Origin: Competibacter sp963695105
GTDB lineage: Bacteria > Pseudomonadota > Gammaproteobacteria > Competibacterales > Competibacteraceae
Length of the DNA stretch: 64,000 nt
Assembly (NCBI GenBank): GCA_963695105.1
Contig: CAVOGC010000006.1
Coordinates: forward strand, 28,103-92,102
Direction: 5' to 3'
Shown: positions 29,186 through 38,768 of the stretch, one piece after another
Numbering within the stretch: position 1 is the first letter of the stretch
How the letters are laid out: the number at the start of each line of letters is the position of its first letter
Notes under the pieces: generated by a model
Databases searched by the model: none
The model's input: only the letters and a program-made list of their open reading frames with translations
What the model was told of the DNA's origin: nothing
Position numbers and translations under genes: made by a program

Positions 29186-29284
29186 TCAAGCTTCAGGCAG
29201 CCCCGTCCCTGCGTAAAGATCGGCCAGCCGGACGGTCAGGCCGGCGCCGGGCAAAACCAATTCCGCTAGCGCATCGCCGTTAAG
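29186..29284 (-). pseudogene. C-terminal remnant, possibly of a Uma2-like gene
   Basis: A minus frame bounded by stops encodes about 32 residues (LNGDALAELVLPGAGLTVRL, then ADLYAGTGLPEA). This looks like the end of a Uma2/DUF820-type protein, where a VLPG-x-L motif recurs. No start codon exists. Low-confidence family guess. Confidence 0.35.
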
Positions 29285-29336
29285 TTAAGCGGACATGGCA
29301 AGGCGCCTCTGTACTGACACTTCGTGATCGACAACC

Positions 29337-30308
29337 CTACCGCCACTGCGCCATCCCATCGCCCCCCAGCGTCTTCAGTAGCGCCGCGCCCAGACTGGCT
29401 GTCGTGCCATCGAGCAACCGCTCCACCCAACGGGTGCGCTTGGTGTAATCCATCACGGTCTTTTCGCCGATCACTTCCTCGGCCACGTAGCGGACGCTGC
29501 CCAGCGCGTCCACCAGCCCCAACTCGACGCTCTGCTCGCCGGTCCACATCAGACCGCTGAACACCTCCGGATTTTCTTTCAGACGCTCGCCCCGGCCCTG
29601 CCTGACCGCCGCGACGAACTGCTGGTGGATCGCATCCAGCATCCCCTGCAAATGCTGGACTTCCGCCGGATTGACCGGCTTGAACGGATCGAGGAAATCC
29701 TTGTTGCTCCCCGCCGTGTACGCCCGCCGTTCGATACCCAGCTTGGCGATGGCGTCGGTGAAACCAAAGCTGTCCATCCGCACCCCGATGGAACCGACGA
29801 TGCTGGCCTTGTTGGCGTAGATGTTCTGCGCCGCCGCCGCAATGTAGTAGCCGCCCGAGGCGCACACGTCGCTTGCCACCGCATGGACCGGGATTTTGGG
29901 ATGCTTCCGACGCAATCGCTGGATTTCGTCGTAAACCTCACCCGCCTGCACCGGACTACCGCCCGGACTGTTGATCTGCACGATCACTCCGGCCGTTTTC
30001 TCATCCTCGAACGCCTTGCGCAGCGCCTCGATCACATTTTTGGCGCTGGCCTCGGCGCTGCTGGCGATCAGCCCGTCAACCCGAACCAGCGCGGTGTGAC
30101 GCTTACCGCTGGTGGTGGTATCGAGGCTATCCGGCCAGGCCAGCACCAGCAACAGCACCAGATAAGCAAAAAATAGCAACTTAAAGAAAATCCCCCACCG
30201 CCGGGTCCGCCGCTGCTCGGTCACGGCGGCGAACGCCAGCCTGGTCAACACCTCGCGCGCCCAGTGCTCGTCATTGGGGGTTTTTAAGTTCGGGTTTGGA
30301 TCGGTCAT
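29337..30308 (-). CDS. sppA: Signal peptide peptidase SppA, 36K type
   Basis: 323 aa S49 peptidase of the short type. One membrane segment (FKLLFFAYLVLLLVLAW) is followed by the periplasmic protease domain. The catalytic serine is in DVCASGGYYIA, and the lysine lies further on in YANKASIVGSIG. GAGGGAT precedes the ATG. Degrades cleaved signal peptides in the membrane. It follows rluC in the same direction, 14 bases apart. Confidence 0.93.
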   Translation of the reverse strand: MTDPNPNLKTPNDEHWAREVLTRLAFAAVTEQRRTRRWGIFFKLLFFAYLVLLLVLAWPDSLDTTTSGKRHTALVRVDGLIASSAEASAKNVIEALRKAFEDEKTAGVIVQINSPGGSPVQAGEVYDEIQRLRRKHPKIPVHAVASDVCASGGYYIAAAAQNIYANKASIVGSIGVRMDSFGFTDAIAKLGIERRAYTAGSNKDFLDPFKPVNPAEVQHLQGMLDAIHQQFVAAVRQGRGERLKENPEVFSGLMWTGEQSVELGLVDALGSVRYVAEEVIGEKTVMDYTKRTRWVERLLDGTTASLGAALLKTLGGDGMAQWR

Positions 30309-30322
30309 GGTTTATCCCTCGT

Positions 30323-31291
30323 TTACTTTTCACGCGGGTCCGCCAAACGCAGACAGTCCAGCACGCCTTTGAGCTCGGCATCCAGCGGGGCGCTCACCGC
30401 GATGTCCCGGCCGCCCAGCGGCAGGCTTATACTGTGAGCGTGCAGAAACAACCGGCGCAGGCCGCACCGCTCGACCATCGTCCGGTCGAACGCGGCATCG
30501 CCGTATTTCGCGTCGCCAGCCAGCGGATGACCGATGTGGGCAGCGTGAACGCGGATCTGATGGGTACGGCCGGTGACGATGCTTGCCTCCAGCAACGAGG
30601 CCAGCTTGAACAGGCTGACCGGACGAAACCGGGTCAGGGCCGGCTTGCCGTCGCCCATCACCTCGACCAGTCGCTCGCCGCCGCGCAAGACGTTGCGACG
30701 CAAAGGCTGGTTCACCTCGCGCGGACCGTGGTTCCAATAACCGCGCACCAAGGCGAGATAGCGTTTCTCCACTCGTCCGGTCCGCAGAGCGTCCTGAATC
30801 AACCGCAGCGCCGCGGGAGTCCGGGCCAGCAGCAAGCAGCCACTGGTGTCGCGATCCAGCCGGTGCGCCAGTTCCAAAAACGGCTCTTGCGGGCGCAGGG
30901 CGCGCAGCAGTTCGATTACGCCATAATCGACCCCGCTGCCTTTGTGCACCGCCAAGCCGGCTGGCTTATCGAGCACCAGCACCTCGCGATCCTCGTACAG
31001 CACCGCCGCCCGCAGGCGTTCCGCCCACCCTGGCGGCGGCCGGAGCAATCTTTCATCTCGCTCGCCCAGCCGCACTGGTGGAACGCGCAGCCTGTCGCCG
31101 GCTTGCAGCCGCTGGCGCGGTTGCGCCCGGCCGCCGTTCAACCGGACTTCCCCCTTGCGCAGGATTCGATAGATCAAGCTCTTGGGCGCGCCTTTCAGCT
31201 CACGCAGCAGAAAATTGTCGAGGCGCTGCCCGGCATGTTCCGAAGTGATTTCCAGGTGGCGCACCCCGCCGGCGGACACGGAAGCAGGCAT
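30323..31291 (-). CDS. rluC: 23S rRNA pseudouridine synthase
   Basis: 322 aa. An N-terminal S4 RNA-binding domain (AGQRLDNFLLRELKGAPKS) precedes the RluA-type catalytic domain with HRLDRDTSG (catalytic Asp). The C-terminus has TGRTHQIRVHAAHIGHPL. Modifies three uridines of 23S rRNA. Divergent from rne, as in E. coli. The ATG at 31291 is four bases from the rne -35 element. Confidence 0.94.
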   Translation of the reverse strand: MPASVSAGGVRHLEITSEHAGQRLDNFLLRELKGAPKSLIYRILRKGEVRLNGGRAQPRQRLQAGDRLRVPPVRLGERDERLLRPPPGWAERLRAAVLYEDREVLVLDKPAGLAVHKGSGVDYGVIELLRALRPQEPFLELAHRLDRDTSGCLLLARTPAALRLIQDALRTGRVEKRYLALVRGYWNHGPREVNQPLRRNVLRGGERLVEVMGDGKPALTRFRPVSLFKLASLLEASIVTGRTHQIRVHAAHIGHPLAGDAKYGDAAFDRTMVERCGLRRLFLHAHSISLPLGGRDIAVSAPLDAELKGVLDCLRLADPREK

Positions 31292-31294
31292 CGT

Positions 31295-31323
31295 TTGAAG
31301 CGTACCAGTCGGACTGCTATAGT
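31295..31323 (+). promoter_or_regulatory. Putative sigma-70 promoter of rne with long 5' leader
   Basis: TTGAAG, exactly 17 bases, then TATAGT. A start near 31330 would give an untranslated leader of about 295 nt before the rne ATG. A long rne leader is known in E. coli, where it mediates autoregulation. No second gene occupies 31324-31624. Confidence 0.65.
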
Positions 31324-31624
31324 TTGCGGAAGTTGTCGCCGATTGGCCCGAAAGGCCGGCGAAACAGGATTCACACACGATATCGGTTTTCACATCCGCA
31401 CGCCAGTCACACAGGCGGGCAGGGTTTGTTAAACGGGTTTATCCGCCGCTCACCCGACCTTATGCGGCTTTTGACCGCGCTCCCAGCCGACTGGTTACGG
31501 CCTCGCGGCGTATCTGGGCCTGCCCGACGTACTGTATTCAAACCCCGGGCCTGTGTTATTCCAGCTACGCCTCGGCGACAACCGCGTCACCGCCGGTGAT
31601 GGTTGAGCGCAGGGAATTTTTTCA

Positions 31625-33505
31625 ATGAAACGCATGCTGATCAACGCGACTCAGCAGGAAGAGTTGCGCGTGGCCCTCGTGGACGGCCAGAAACTTTACG
31701 ACCTCGATATCGAAACCCCCGCGCGGGAACAGAAAAAATCCAACGTCTACAAAGGTCGCGTCACCCGCGTCGAACCGGGACTGGAAGCGGCGTTCGTGGA
31801 TTACGGTGCTGACCGGCACGGGTTTCTGCCCTTCAAGGAAATCACCCGCAACTACTTCGACCCTCAATCCATCGCTGACGGCGGCCGGCCAAACATCCGG
31901 GAAGCCATCAAGGAAGGCCAGGACCTGGTGGTCCAGGTGGAAAAGGAAGAGCGCGGCAACAAGGGCGCGGCGCTGACCACCTTCATCAGCCTGGCCGGCC
32001 GCTACCTGGTATTGATGCCCAATAACCCGCGCGCCGGCGGCGTGTCGCGGCGGATCGAAGGCGATGATCGCCAGGAAATTCGCGAGGTGATGAGCAGCCT
32101 CGACATTCCCGACGGCATGGGCCTGATCGTCCGTACCGCCGGCGTGGGCCGCTCGCAGGAGGAATTGCAGTGGGACCTGGATTACCTGCTGCATCTGTGG
32201 CAGGCGATCGAAACCGCCTCCTCGCAGAAAAAAGCCCCGTTCCTGATCTATCAGGAAAGCAACATCATCATTCGCGCCTTGCGCGATTACCTGCGCGCCG
32301 ACATCGGCGAGATCCTGGTGGACAACCCGACTGTCCACCGTCAGGCGCAGGATTTCATGCAGCAGGTGATGCCGCACAATCTGAACAAGCTCAAGGTGTA
32401 CCAGGACAACGTGCCCCTGTTCACCCGCTTCCAGATTGAATCGCAGATCGAAACCGCCTACCTGCGCGAGGTCAGTCTGCCCTCGGGCGGCGGGATCGTG
32501 ATCGATTACACTGAAGCGCTGGTGTCCATCGACATCAATTCGGCCCGCGCCACCCGAGGCGCCGATATCGAGGAAACAGCGCTGACCACCAACCTGGAAG
32601 CTGCCGAGGAAATCGCCCGGCAGTTGCGGCTGCGCGATCTGGGCGGCCTGATCGTCATCGATTTCATCGACATGAACGTCGCCCGCAACCAGCGCGAGGT
32701 GGAAACCCGGTTGCGCGAAGCGTTGAAAATGGATCGCGCCCGGGTACAAGTCGGCCGGATTTCTCGATTTGGCCTGCTGGAAATGTCGCGACAGCGGTTA
32801 AGCCCGTCGCTGGACGAAGCCAGCCACATGATCTGCCCGCGCTGCAACGGTCAAGGCACCATCCGCAACATCGATTCGCTGGCGCTCAGCGTGCTGCGGC
32901 TGATTCAGGAAGAAGCGATGAAGGACAAGACCGGCCGGGTCGTGGTGCAGTTGCCGGTCAAGGTCGCCACCTTCCTGCTCAACGAAAAGCGCGAGGCGAT
33001 CCGCGCCATCGAACAGCGCCACCGGGTCAGCGTCATGCTGGTACCGAACGAATCGCTGGAAACCCCACACTTCAAGCTCAATCGGCTGCGGGTGGACGAA
33101 CTGTCGGAAACCCAGTTGCCGTCCTACACCCTGGCCGAAGACTTCGAAGAACAATTTGAGCCGACGGCCGCGGGAACGGCGGCGCGGGGCACAGACGAGG
33201 AGCCAGCGGTCAAGGGCGTCGCGCCGACCACTCCAGCCCCGCTTCCCCCACCCTCGCCGGCGCCCAAACCCGAAGTAAGCCCGAGCTTCTTCCGCTGGCT
33301 GTGGAGCAATCTCTTCCAACATGCCCCGCAGCAGCCGTCCCAGCCAGAACGGACCAGTCAACCGGGGGAACAGCTCGCCCCGCCAAACCGGAGCGGCAGC
33401 GCCGCGACCGCGCCGGCCGGCGGCCCGAGCCGGAGTCCGTCGTGGAACCGGCCACGGTCAAGGACAGCGGCGCACCGGCCGTCGCCGCGACGCCTCCAAT
33501 CGTGA
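31625..33505 (+). CDS. rne: Ribonuclease E, catalytic part and start of C-terminal region
   Basis: 626 aa as written. The catalytic half has the S1 domain (SNVYKGRVTRVEPGLEAAFV), the DNase I-like region (VSIDINSARATRGADIEETAL, DLGGLIVIDFIDM) and the zinc-link CPRCNGQGT. The frame ends in an arginine-rich tail that looks shifted: adding one G to the run at 33364-33368 extends the protein another 400 residues to 34626. Endonuclease for mRNA decay and rRNA/tRNA processing. AGGGAA lies before the ATG. Confidence 0.95.
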   Translation: MKRMLINATQQEELRVALVDGQKLYDLDIETPAREQKKSNVYKGRVTRVEPGLEAAFVDYGADRHGFLPFKEITRNYFDPQSIADGGRPNIREAIKEGQDLVVQVEKEERGNKGAALTTFISLAGRYLVLMPNNPRAGGVSRRIEGDDRQEIREVMSSLDIPDGMGLIVRTAGVGRSQEELQWDLDYLLHLWQAIETASSQKKAPFLIYQESNIIIRALRDYLRADIGEILVDNPTVHRQAQDFMQQVMPHNLNKLKVYQDNVPLFTRFQIESQIETAYLREVSLPSGGGIVIDYTEALVSIDINSARATRGADIEETALTTNLEAAEEIARQLRLRDLGGLIVIDFIDMNVARNQREVETRLREALKMDRARVQVGRISRFGLLEMSRQRLSPSLDEASHMICPRCNGQGTIRNIDSLALSVLRLIQEEAMKDKTGRVVVQLPVKVATFLLNEKREAIRAIEQRHRVSVMLVPNESLETPHFKLNRLRVDELSETQLPSYTLAEDFEEQFEPTAAGTAARGTDEEPAVKGVAPTTPAPLPPPSPAPKPEVSPSFFRWLWSNLFQHAPQQPSQPERTSQPGEQLAPPNRSGSAATAPAGGPSRSPSWNRPRSRTAAHRPSPRRLQS

Positions 33506-34626
33506 TCGCGCCACCGGCCGAGGATTTGCAACCAGAACCCAGGCCCGACGTTGAAGCGCCGGCGGCGATCTCCAGCGAACCGATCGGCGAACCGGCCACC
33601 GGCGCTGAAGCCGAAGAGGAAAGTTCCGGCGCGCGCAGCCGGCGCGGACGGCGCGGCGGACGGCGGCGGCGGCGCGGCGAAGCAACTCCGACGGAGGCAG
33701 CCCCGACCAGCGGCGATTCCAGCGTCGAGCCCGAGGAAATCGATCAAGCCGCCGAGCCCAGCACTCAAGATGCGGAATCGCACGACGCTGATGTAACCGT
33801 CACCGCGCCAACTCCAAATCCGGTCGAGACGACGCCGGTCACGCCGCAGCGGTCGCAGCGGCGCATCCGCAGCGGCCGCCCCCGCTTGCCCCAGGGCTCA
33901 GCCGCCGTTGTAAAGACCCGATCCACAGACGCCGCGCCGCCGCCGACATCTGAAACATTGACCCCGCCGTCGCCCCTACTCATGGAATATCCGGCGGTTG
34001 ACGAAGAGGCGGAACAGCCAGCGAACAAGCACGAAACGGTCCCGTCTCCGACGCAGGCCGAACTGCCGGGGGTGGAACCCCCGCCGCCGCTGACTGAATC
34101 GGTTAAACCTTCCGAACTGGCGGCTACCCCGATGGAAACAGCGGCTGTCCCCACCGTTCCCGATACCACCGTACCGGCTCTGCTCGAACATCCGCCCACA
34201 GACCCGCCAGCGCCCGCCGCCGTCGAGACCACCGCCAGCGAAGTCGAATACGCCGTGGTCGCACCGGCCGCAACCGACAGCGAAGCCACTGCCGAGGATG
34301 CGGCGGCGCTGTCGGCTGAAGCTCCCGAATCCAGCCCCCCAGCGCCCGACACGACGATTCCAGTGGCAACCGCAACCACCGCCGAGGACGAGCCGGCCAC
34401 ACCGCCCGGCGCGACCACCGCCGCGGAGTTCGAACCCGAATCGCTGGAAACAACCACCCAGGAAGACACGATTTCAGTCGAGGTCGAGGGCGAAGTAGTG
34501 GTGGCGGCACTCGCCGCGGTCGATGACGCCGGGCGGGCGGAACCCGCCCCGGATGAACCGCAATCCACCGAATCGACCGATTCGCCGCAGGCGGAAGCCG
34601 ATGCCGACCGGAAGCCGGCATCCTGA
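33371..34626 (+). other. rne: Displaced C-terminal (scaffold) frame of rne
   Basis: From about 33371 the neighbouring plus frame reads PAKPERQRRDRAGRRPEPES and then a long acidic, Pro/Ala/Thr-rich sequence with an arginine patch (RSRRGRRGGRRRRRGE), ending at the TGA at 34624-34626. This is the composition of RNase E C-terminal scaffold regions, which bind RNA and degradosome partners. One added base in the G5 run at 33364-33368 would join it to the catalytic half. Confidence 0.8.
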
Positions 34627-34634
34627 TTGACCGA

Positions 34635-34667
34635 CAAAAAAGCGGGGCTGGATGACAGCCCCGCTTT
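34635..34667 (-). terminator. Rho-independent terminator of the tyrosine phosphatase gene
   Basis: AAAGCGGGGCTG and CAGCCCCGCTTT form a 12-base stem with a short loop (GATGA). On the minus strand it is followed by TTTTTT. It lies between the convergent rne and phosphatase genes and probably serves the minus strand best. Confidence 0.85.
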
Positions 34668-34694
34668 GCCGAAGAAGCGCTCGGCCACCGCCGC

Positions 34695-35174
34695 TCAAAT
34701 TCGATAGCGCTCGCGCAGATGAAGCAGCAGGCCCTGGGCGCCTTCCTCGACCAGATCCATGACTCTTTCGAAACCGGTCGGGCCACCGTAATAGGGATCC
34801 GGTACTTCCCGTTCCGGCAAGGCCGGGGCAAAGTCCATGAACAGGCAAATGCGGGACCGCAGTTCCGCGTCCTGGCACGCGGCCAGCAAATCCTCGTAAT
34901 TGGCGCGATCCATCGCCAGCAGGTAATCGAACTCAACAAAATCGGCCGCCGCCACCCGTCTGGCGCGGATATCGCGCAAATCCACGCCCCGGCTCAGCGC
35001 GGTGGCTTGGCTGCGGCTATCGGGTGGCGCACCGATGTGGTAGGAATGGGTGCCGGCTGAATCGACGTAAACCTGTTCGACTAGGCCAACCCCTTCCAGC
35101 ATGCGCCGGAATACCCCCTCCGCCATCGGAGAGCGACAAATATTACCCATGCACACGAACAACACCTTAACCAT
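34695..35174 (-). CDS. Low molecular weight protein tyrosine phosphatase
   Basis: 159 aa. The active site loop FVCMGNICRSPMAEG (Cys and Arg of CX5R) is at the N-terminus and the general acid lies in EVPDPYYGGPTGFERV. The ATG at 35174 follows GAAGG. Such enzymes dephosphorylate tyrosine kinases of capsule systems or small molecules. No BY-kinase is nearby. Confidence 0.93.
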   Translation of the reverse strand: MVKVLFVCMGNICRSPMAEGVFRRMLEGVGLVEQVYVDSAGTHSYHIGAPPDSRSQATALSRGVDLRDIRARRVAAADFVEFDYLLAMDRANYEDLLAACQDAELRSRICLFMDFAPALPEREVPDPYYGGPTGFERVMDLVEEGAQGLLLHLRERYRI

Positions 35175-35269
35175 CGCCTTCGACCTCGCTGCCTCCAACC
35201 GCCGCCGGGAACTGAACACCGCGCGCACCGTTTGCATCACTCTGAATTTGATCATTTCGGCCGCCGCCC

Positions 35270-35539
35270 ATGCCACGGATTGATCCCGAAAAACTGAAAA
35301 AACTGCTGGGCCAGATCCTGCTTTACCAGGGCCGTGCCTGTCAGGTCATCGAAATCCTGAGCGAGGAGCCGGCGGTGGTATTGCGCGACCACCAGGACCG
35401 CAAGGTCCTGCAAGCCAACCAATACGGTCATGCCAGCGGCTGGGCGCCGCAAACCTTCACCGTTGCCCTATTGGATGCTCGTCACGACCGTCTCAACCCC
35501 GACCTACCCGAACTGGCCGCGCTCGACCTGCTGGTCTGA
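35270..35539 (+). CDS. Conserved hypothetical protein, 89 aa
   Basis: Begins MPRIDPEKLKKLLGQILLYQ, then a beta-rich middle (QVIEILSEEPAVVLRDHQ). No motif that I recognise. It diverges from the phosphatase gene, and its 3' end overlaps the 3' end of convergent kdsB by 36 bases. Confidence 0.6.
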   Translation: MPRIDPEKLKKLLGQILLYQGRACQVIEILSEEPAVVLRDHQDRKVLQANQYGHASGWAPQTFTVALLDARHDRLNPDLPELAALDLLV

Positions 35540-36340
35540 GCGTTCGAACTCCGCCGCCACCCGCGCCAAGTCGGCTTCGGTGTCGATTCCGGGCGGCGGG
35601 GCTTCGGTGGCCTCGACGACGTGGATGCGGATGCCGTGCCACAGGGCGCGCAATTGCTCCAGCGACTCGGCCCGTTCGGCCGGCGCCGGCGCCAAGCGGG
35701 GATAGCGGCGCAACACCGCCACCCGGTAGGCGTAAATCCCGATATGGCGGTAATAAACGGCGCCATCGTCCGGCAGCCCGGCCGAACCGTCCACGCCGGT
35801 CGCAAAGGTCTCGCGGTGCCAGGGGATCGGGGCACGACTGAAGTACGATGCATCGTTCCGTGCGTCCCGCACCACCTTGACCACGTTCGGGTTAAACACC
35901 TCTTCCAACCGCCAGATCCGGGCGCAGGCCGTGGCGATACCGGCTTCGGGACGTGCCTCCAGCGCCGCCGCCACCTGTCGGACCAGCGCCGCCGGCATCT
36001 GCGGTTCGTCGCCTTGCAGATTGACGATGATATCGTCATCCGGCCAACCGCGCCGGTCCGCCACTTCCGCCAGCCGGTCGGTGCCGGATGGGTGTTCGGT
36101 CGCGGTCATGCACACCGCCGCGCCGAACCCTTCGGCCGCGGCGCCGATACGAGGATCGTCGGTGGCGATCACCACCTCCAGGGCGCCACTGGCCAGCGCC
36201 CGCTGATAAACATGCTGGAGCAGCGGCCGGCCGGCCAGCCAGCGCAGCGGCTTGCCCGGCAGGCGGGTTGAGGCGTAACGAGCCGGAATCGCCACTCGAA
36301 ACCGGGGGCCGCCTTCACTCACCCGGATCGACCTCGTCAT
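35504..36340 (-). CDS. kdsB: 3-deoxy-manno-octulosonate cytidylyltransferase
   Basis: 278 aa. Activates KDO with CTP for lipopolysaccharide core synthesis. Has RVAIPARYASTRLPGKPL, ATEHPSGTDRLAEVA, NLQGDEPQMP, YFSRAPIPWHR and HIGIYAYR in the family order. The ATG at 36340 lies inside the upstream Trm112 gene; a GTG at 36322 is a second possible start. Part of exbB-exbD-lpxK-trm112-kdsB. Confidence 0.95.
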   Translation of the reverse strand: MTRSIRVSEGGPRFRVAIPARYASTRLPGKPLRWLAGRPLLQHVYQRALASGALEVVIATDDPRIGAAAEGFGAAVCMTATEHPSGTDRLAEVADRRGWPDDDIIVNLQGDEPQMPAALVRQVAAALEARPEAGIATACARIWRLEEVFNPNVVKVVRDARNDASYFSRAPIPWHRETFATGVDGSAGLPDDGAVYYRHIGIYAYRVAVLRRYPRLAPAPAERAESLEQLRALWHGIRIHVVEATEAPPPGIDTEADLARVAAEFERSDQQVERGQFG

Positions 36341-36503
36341 CGGCCAAACGCCGGGCCTCGGCTTCCAACATGACTGGAATGCCGTCGCGGATGGGATAGG
36401 CCAGGCGGCTCTCCCAACAAATCAATTCCTGCCGTGCCTTGTCGTAGATCAGCGGCGCCTTGCTGACTGGGCAAACCAGAATATCCAGCAATTTCTTGTC
36501 CAT
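36315..36503 (-). CDS. Trm112-family protein (YcaR-like)
   Basis: 62 aa, MDKKLLDILVCPVSKAPLIY, with one CP motif and a beta-rich C-terminus (SRLAYPIRDGIPVML). YcaR-type proteins always sit between lpxK and kdsB. Function in bacteria is not well known; Trm112 in eukaryotes activates methyltransferases. Confidence 0.9.
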   Translation of the reverse strand: MDKKLLDILVCPVSKAPLIYDKARQELICWESRLAYPIRDGIPVMLEAEARRLADDEVDPGE

Positions 36504-36513
36504 CTCGTTTACC

Positions 36514-37572
36514 TCACTCTCGGGAACCATCGGGCTGGGGATGCGCGCCAACCTCACGGCCCGGTTTTCCCCGCTCGCGTTGGATGCCCTTGGCTAGGGC
36601 GACCGCCGCCAGCCGCTTGAGAAAATGTTCCTCGAAATCCGGATCGAGCCAAGCATCGACCGGCACGCACCAATACCCTTCCGCCGCGAAAGCCCGGCAC
36701 TTGATGGCATCCTTTTCGGTCATCAGCACCGGTAAATCCTGTCGGAAATGCAGGTCCTCGGACTTGAAGCAATGATGGTCCGGGAACGGATGCTCGATCA
36801 GCCGCAACCGGGCATGCCGCAAGTGATCGAAGAATCGACCCGGATCACCGATGCCGGCCACGGCGTGAACGGTGCCATGACGGAATCCGGCCAGCGCGCT
36901 GCTGATGCAGGGATCGACAAGATTGACCGCGATTTCGCCGCGCAGGGACATCAAATATTCTCCGCCGCGGGCCGCGCCGTTGCCGATCACGAAGTCGACC
37001 TCGCGCAACCGGGAGGGCGGTTCCCGCAGCGGTCCGGCGGGCAGGCAGGCCCCGTTGCCCAGCCGGCGGGAACCGCAGATCACGGCGATTTCGATATCGC
37101 GCCGCAGACGATAATGCTGCAAACCGTCATCGCTCAGGATTACGTTGCAACCGTAAGTTTCGAACAGGACCCGCGCCGCCGCGACCCGGTCGGGATCGAC
37201 CACCACCGGGCACCGACAGCGCCGGGCCAACATGACCGGTTCGTCGCCTACCTGGCTCGGGTCGCTGTCGGCCGTGACGTGGCACGGCCATTCGGCGGAC
37301 TGGCCGCCGTAGCCGCGACTGGCGATGCCGGGTTTGTAGCCGGATTCCCGCGCCAGTTCCACCAGGCGAGCCACCAGCGGCGTCTTGCCGGTGCCGCCGA
37401 CGCTGATGTTGCCCACCACCACCACCGCCGCGCCGATCGCTTCGCTGTGCAGGAAGCCGCGCTGGTAAAGCAACCGCCGCATCCGCACAGCCGCTCCGAA
37501 CAACAGGCTGAGCGGCCACAACAACACGGCGACCAGATTCAGGGAATAACCATGGCGATCCAACCAGTTCAT
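36514..37572 (-). CDS. lpxK: Tetraacyldisaccharide 4'-kinase
   Basis: 352 aa. Phosphorylates the lipid A disaccharide at the 4' position. N-terminal membrane segment; P-loop GNISVGGTGKTPLV (54-67); DDGLQHYRLRRDIEI with the catalytic aspartates; LMTEKDAIKCR near the end. The ATG at 37572 follows exbD by two bases. Confidence 0.94.
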   Translation of the reverse strand: MNWLDRHGYSLNLVAVLLWPLSLLFGAAVRMRRLLYQRGFLHSEAIGAAVVVVGNISVGGTGKTPLVARLVELARESGYKPGIASRGYGGQSAEWPCHVTADSDPSQVGDEPVMLARRCRCPVVVDPDRVAAARVLFETYGCNVILSDDGLQHYRLRRDIEIAVICGSRRLGNGACLPAGPLREPPSRLREVDFVIGNGAARGGEYLMSLRGEIAVNLVDPCISSALAGFRHGTVHAVAGIGDPGRFFDHLRHARLRLIEHPFPDHHCFKSEDLHFRQDLPVLMTEKDAIKCRAFAAEGYWCVPVDAWLDPDFEEHFLKRLAAVALAKGIQRERGKPGREVGAHPQPDGSRE

Positions 37573-37574
37573 AG

Positions 37575-38045
37575 TCAGGGTGTCGGCGATGGGTTGGCGA
37601 CGGACGGCGGCGGCGCGGGGGTGGACGCAGCGTTCACGGTGGCGATGGCCACCTGTCTCAGGCCCAGTTGGCCGGCGACATCCAGCACCTTCACCACCGC
37701 CTGGTGCGGGGTTTGGCCATCGGCGCTGATGATCAGTGGCAACTCGCGCCCGCTGGAAGCCTTCAGCAGTTCTTCCCGCAGCACCGCCACATCGGTTTCC
37801 GAATCCAACAGTCGCCCCTCGATGCCATGGATGGAATAACGGCCCGCCGCATCGATGCTCACCTCCAGAGCTGTTAAATTGTCCGGCAACGACCGCCCCG
37901 ACGCCTCCGGCAGACGAATCTCCAATTCGGACTCGTGCCGCAGGCTGGTGGCGATCATAAAAAAAATCAGCAGCACCAGCACCACGTCGATCATCGGCAC
38001 CAGGTTGAGTTCTGGATCGTCGCGGCGGCGGGGGCGCAGGTTCAT
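37575..38045 (-). CDS. exbD: ExbD/TolR-family biopolymer transport protein
   Basis: 156 aa with one membrane helix (LVPMIDVVLVLLIFFMIATS) holding the conserved aspartate, and a periplasmic domain. The last 20 residues are Pro/Ala-rich. Works with the coupled ExbB to use the proton gradient for TonB- or other energy transfer. No TonB gene is present in the window. Confidence 0.9.
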   Translation of the reverse strand: MNLRPRRRDDPELNLVPMIDVVLVLLIFFMIATSLRHESELEIRLPEASGRSLPDNLTALEVSIDAAGRYSIHGIEGRLLDSETDVAVLREELLKASSGRELPLIISADGQTPHQAVVKVLDVAGQLGLRQVAIATVNAASTPAPPPSVANPSPTP

Positions 38046-38668
38046 GACCGACGCTCCTCCGCGGCCGTCCCGCCATCCAGCAAGTCGATCAATTGCAGGG
38101 TCTCCTGTTCGATGCGCACCACCAGTTCGTCCACTCGGCCTTGGAAATAGCGGTAGAACAGCAAACTGGGAATGGCGACGGTCAACCCGGCGGCGGTCGT
38201 CACCAGCGCCTCGGCAATCCCCACCGAAAGCAGGCTGAAGTTGCTGTTGCCCTGCACGGAAACTACCTGAAAAATCTTGATCATGCCGGCCACGGTGCCC
38301 AGCAGGCCCAACAGAGGACTGATGGCCGCGATGGTGCCCAGGGTATTGAGAAATCGCTCCAACTCATGCACCACATGGCGGCCGGTGTCTTCAATCCGCT
38401 CCCGCAAAATTTCTCGGGAACGGCCGCGGTTGGCCAAACCCGCCGCCACGATCCGGCCCAGCGGCGAAGTCAGCGGCAGCGTTTGCATCTCCTGCTGGTT
38501 AATCGCCCCGAGTTCCATCCAGTGCTGGAGAATCGCCATCAACTGCCCTGGCAGTACCCGCGCCCGCCGCAACGCCAGCAGGCGCTCGAAGATAATGATC
38601 GCCGCCACCAGCGAGCAGGCCAGAATCGGCACGATCAGCCAGCCGCCAGCCTTGATCAACTCAGGCAC
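38042..38668 (-). CDS. exbB: ExbB/TolQ-family proton channel protein
   Basis: 208 aa with three membrane segments and the MotA/TolQ/ExbB core (LGLLGTVAGMIKIFQ, ALVTTAAGLTVAIPSLLFYR). The start is a GTG at 38668 after GGTGGAGA. Overlaps exbD (ATGA). Located upstream of lpxK, as in many Gammaproteobacteria. Confidence 0.9.
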   Translation of the reverse strand: MPELIKAGGWLIVPILACSLVAAIIIFERLLALRRARVLPGQLMAILQHWMELGAINQQEMQTLPLTSPLGRIVAAGLANRGRSREILRERIEDTGRHVVHELERFLNTLGTIAAISPLLGLLGTVAGMIKIFQVVSVQGNSNFSLLSVGIAEALVTTAAGLTVAIPSLLFYRYFQGRVDELVVRIEQETLQLIDLLDGGTAAEERRS

Positions 38669-38768
38669 GCCACTGTCTCCACCCTGCTTTGCATCGTCTC
38701 TTTTTCCCAGTTTTCAGTAGGCGCTCATCATACTGGATTTAGGGTGCTTGTCGCAGCACCACACTCGA

